From positions 1-25,144 of the forward strand of contig JAYVJM010000069.1 in NCBI GenBank assembly GCA_043769275.1: DNA of 25,144 bases, in the 5' to 3' direction. Below are positions 24,719 through 25,144 of the stretch, piece after piece. A model generated the notes under the pieces. It was given only the letters and a program-made list of their open reading frames with translations, made no database searches and was not told the origin of the DNA. This DNA comes from JAYVJM01 sp043769275 (GTDB taxonomy: Bacteria; Pseudomonadota; Gammaproteobacteria; Pseudomonadales; UBA7239). The position numbers were made by a program, and so were the translations under genes. Within the stretch, counting starts at the first letter, position 1, and each line of letters starts with the position of its first letter.

Positions 24719-24991
24719 AGATACCACCTCTTGCTCTATCGTGCGGTTCATAAGGAGGGTAAAACGGTAGATTTTCTTTTGACAGCAAAACGCGATAAAG
24801 CAGCGGCCATGCGCTTTTTTCACAAGGCAATGTTGGCCAATGGTTTTCCAGAAAAAGTTACTATGGATAAAAGTGGGGCAAACAAAGCAGCCATTGATGA
24901 AATGAATAGCTCAATGAAACAGCCGATGATCGTGCGTCAGGTAAAATACACCAACAATATCATCGAGCAAGACCACAGGGCGGTAAAACGA
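24719..24991 (+). pseudogene. IS6-family transposase fragment
   Basis: The translation YRAVHKEGKTVDFLLTAKRD, then KVTMDKSGANKAAID, then VRQVKYTNNIIEQDHRAVKR, is the catalytic core of an IS6/IS26-type transposase, keeping the second catalytic D (TMDKSGAN) and the E (NIIEQDHR). The N-terminal part with the zinc finger, helix-turn-helix and first D is missing. The C-terminus is cut inside KRITKP-type sequence exactly where a heptamer tandem repeat begins. An open frame runs from 24629 through 25009, but the codons before 24719 and after about 24990 do not belong to the family. Confidence 0.85.
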
Positions 24992-25039
24992 ATAACGAAT
25001 AACGAATAACGAATAACGAATAACGAATAACGAATAACG
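24991..25039. repeat. Seven tandem copies of a heptamer AATAACG
   Basis: The unit AATAACG is repeated exactly seven times without mismatch, ending in a partial unit AA. It sits between the truncated IS6 transposase and the next element, and it breaks the transposase at codon 121 of the open frame. A seven-base unit is not a CRISPR; it is a microsatellite-like array likely to vary in copy number. Confidence 0.95.
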
Positions 25040-25107
25040 AAACCCATGACCTATGCTGCAAAAAGTGGACACCGTTTTGCCAATAAAATACAAAGCGGAG
25101 AGTTTCG

Positions 25108-25144
25108 ATGAAGGCGAGAAAGCAAATGGTTTACACGGCAGAGT
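25108..25144 (+). CDS. Start of a probable IS3-like transposase gene, cut by the window edge
   Basis: ATG at 25108, seven bases after GGAG, opens MKARKQMVYTAE and runs off the window. N-termini of the type MxxRKxxYTAEF are common in IS3-family OrfA proteins, and AGTGGACACCG upstream at about 25060-25071 could belong to its terminal inverted repeat. With only twelve residues the family call is tentative. Confidence 0.4.
   Translation, partial: MKARKQMVYTAE

Noticed and set aside
24991..25039. CRISPR-like array
   Set aside because: The unit is seven bases with no spacers, so it is a simple tandem repeat.

Overview
The window looks like a mid-GC gammaproteobacterial chromosome segment, close in gene content to Pseudomonadales/Cellvibrionales-type organisms. 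The evidence is a set of gammaproteobacterial-style genes: a YajR-type MFS transporter beside ssb, a pstSCAB-phoU operon, metX-metW, glmU-glmS, a YheV-like zinc ribbon and a YrdA-like gamma carbonic anhydrase. This placement is inferred from gene content only. Both edges of the window lie in mobile-element sequence: a transposase 5' end at 1-93 and IS6 plus IS3-like pieces at 24.7-25.1 kb. It may therefore be a complete contig bounded by repeats.

Layout. 1-93: end of an insertion sequence. 136-2876 (minus): an RmlD-like reductase, moaB and moeA; moeA carries a frameshift near position 330. 3006-3470: ssb. 3575-4942: YajR-like transporter with two overlapping hairpins in its leader. 5047-5733: a protein of unknown function with a repeated short peptide motif. 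6244-7623: purB, flanked on both sides by diverged copies of one intergenic element that carries consensus DnaA boxes. 8.05-10.38 kb: an accessory patch made of an IS630 deletion derivative with both terminal inverted repeats, a lone AT-rich RelA/SpoT-domain gene, a second copy of the IS end seen at position 1, and the 3' stub of an FG-GAP gene.

10.43-16.19 kb: the phosphate-uptake operon. Tandem Pho boxes (four 7-mers at exact 11-bp spacing) precede pstS, a strong intrinsic terminator separates pstS from pstC, and pstC, pstA, pstB and phoU follow. PstS would capture periplasmic phosphate, PstC/PstA form the channel, PstB powers it and PhoU links it to Pho signalling. Next come an EVE-domain gene, then metX-metW (methionine synthesis). 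On the minus strand lie glmU and glmS (hexosamine and UDP-GlcNAc supply). On the plus strand is a membrane-bound diguanylate cyclase, followed by a YheV-like gene (minus) and a gamma carbonic anhydrase (plus).

Dispersed through the intergenic gaps are four copies of a REP-like palindromic element built around the words TTCGACA and CGAACGG. The most notable items are the isolated RelA/SpoT-domain gene in the IS-rich patch, the duplicated DnaA-box element around purB, the clean Pho regulatory architecture, the motif-repeat protein at 5.0-5.7 kb and the IS remnants. No tRNA, rRNA or CRISPR array was seen.
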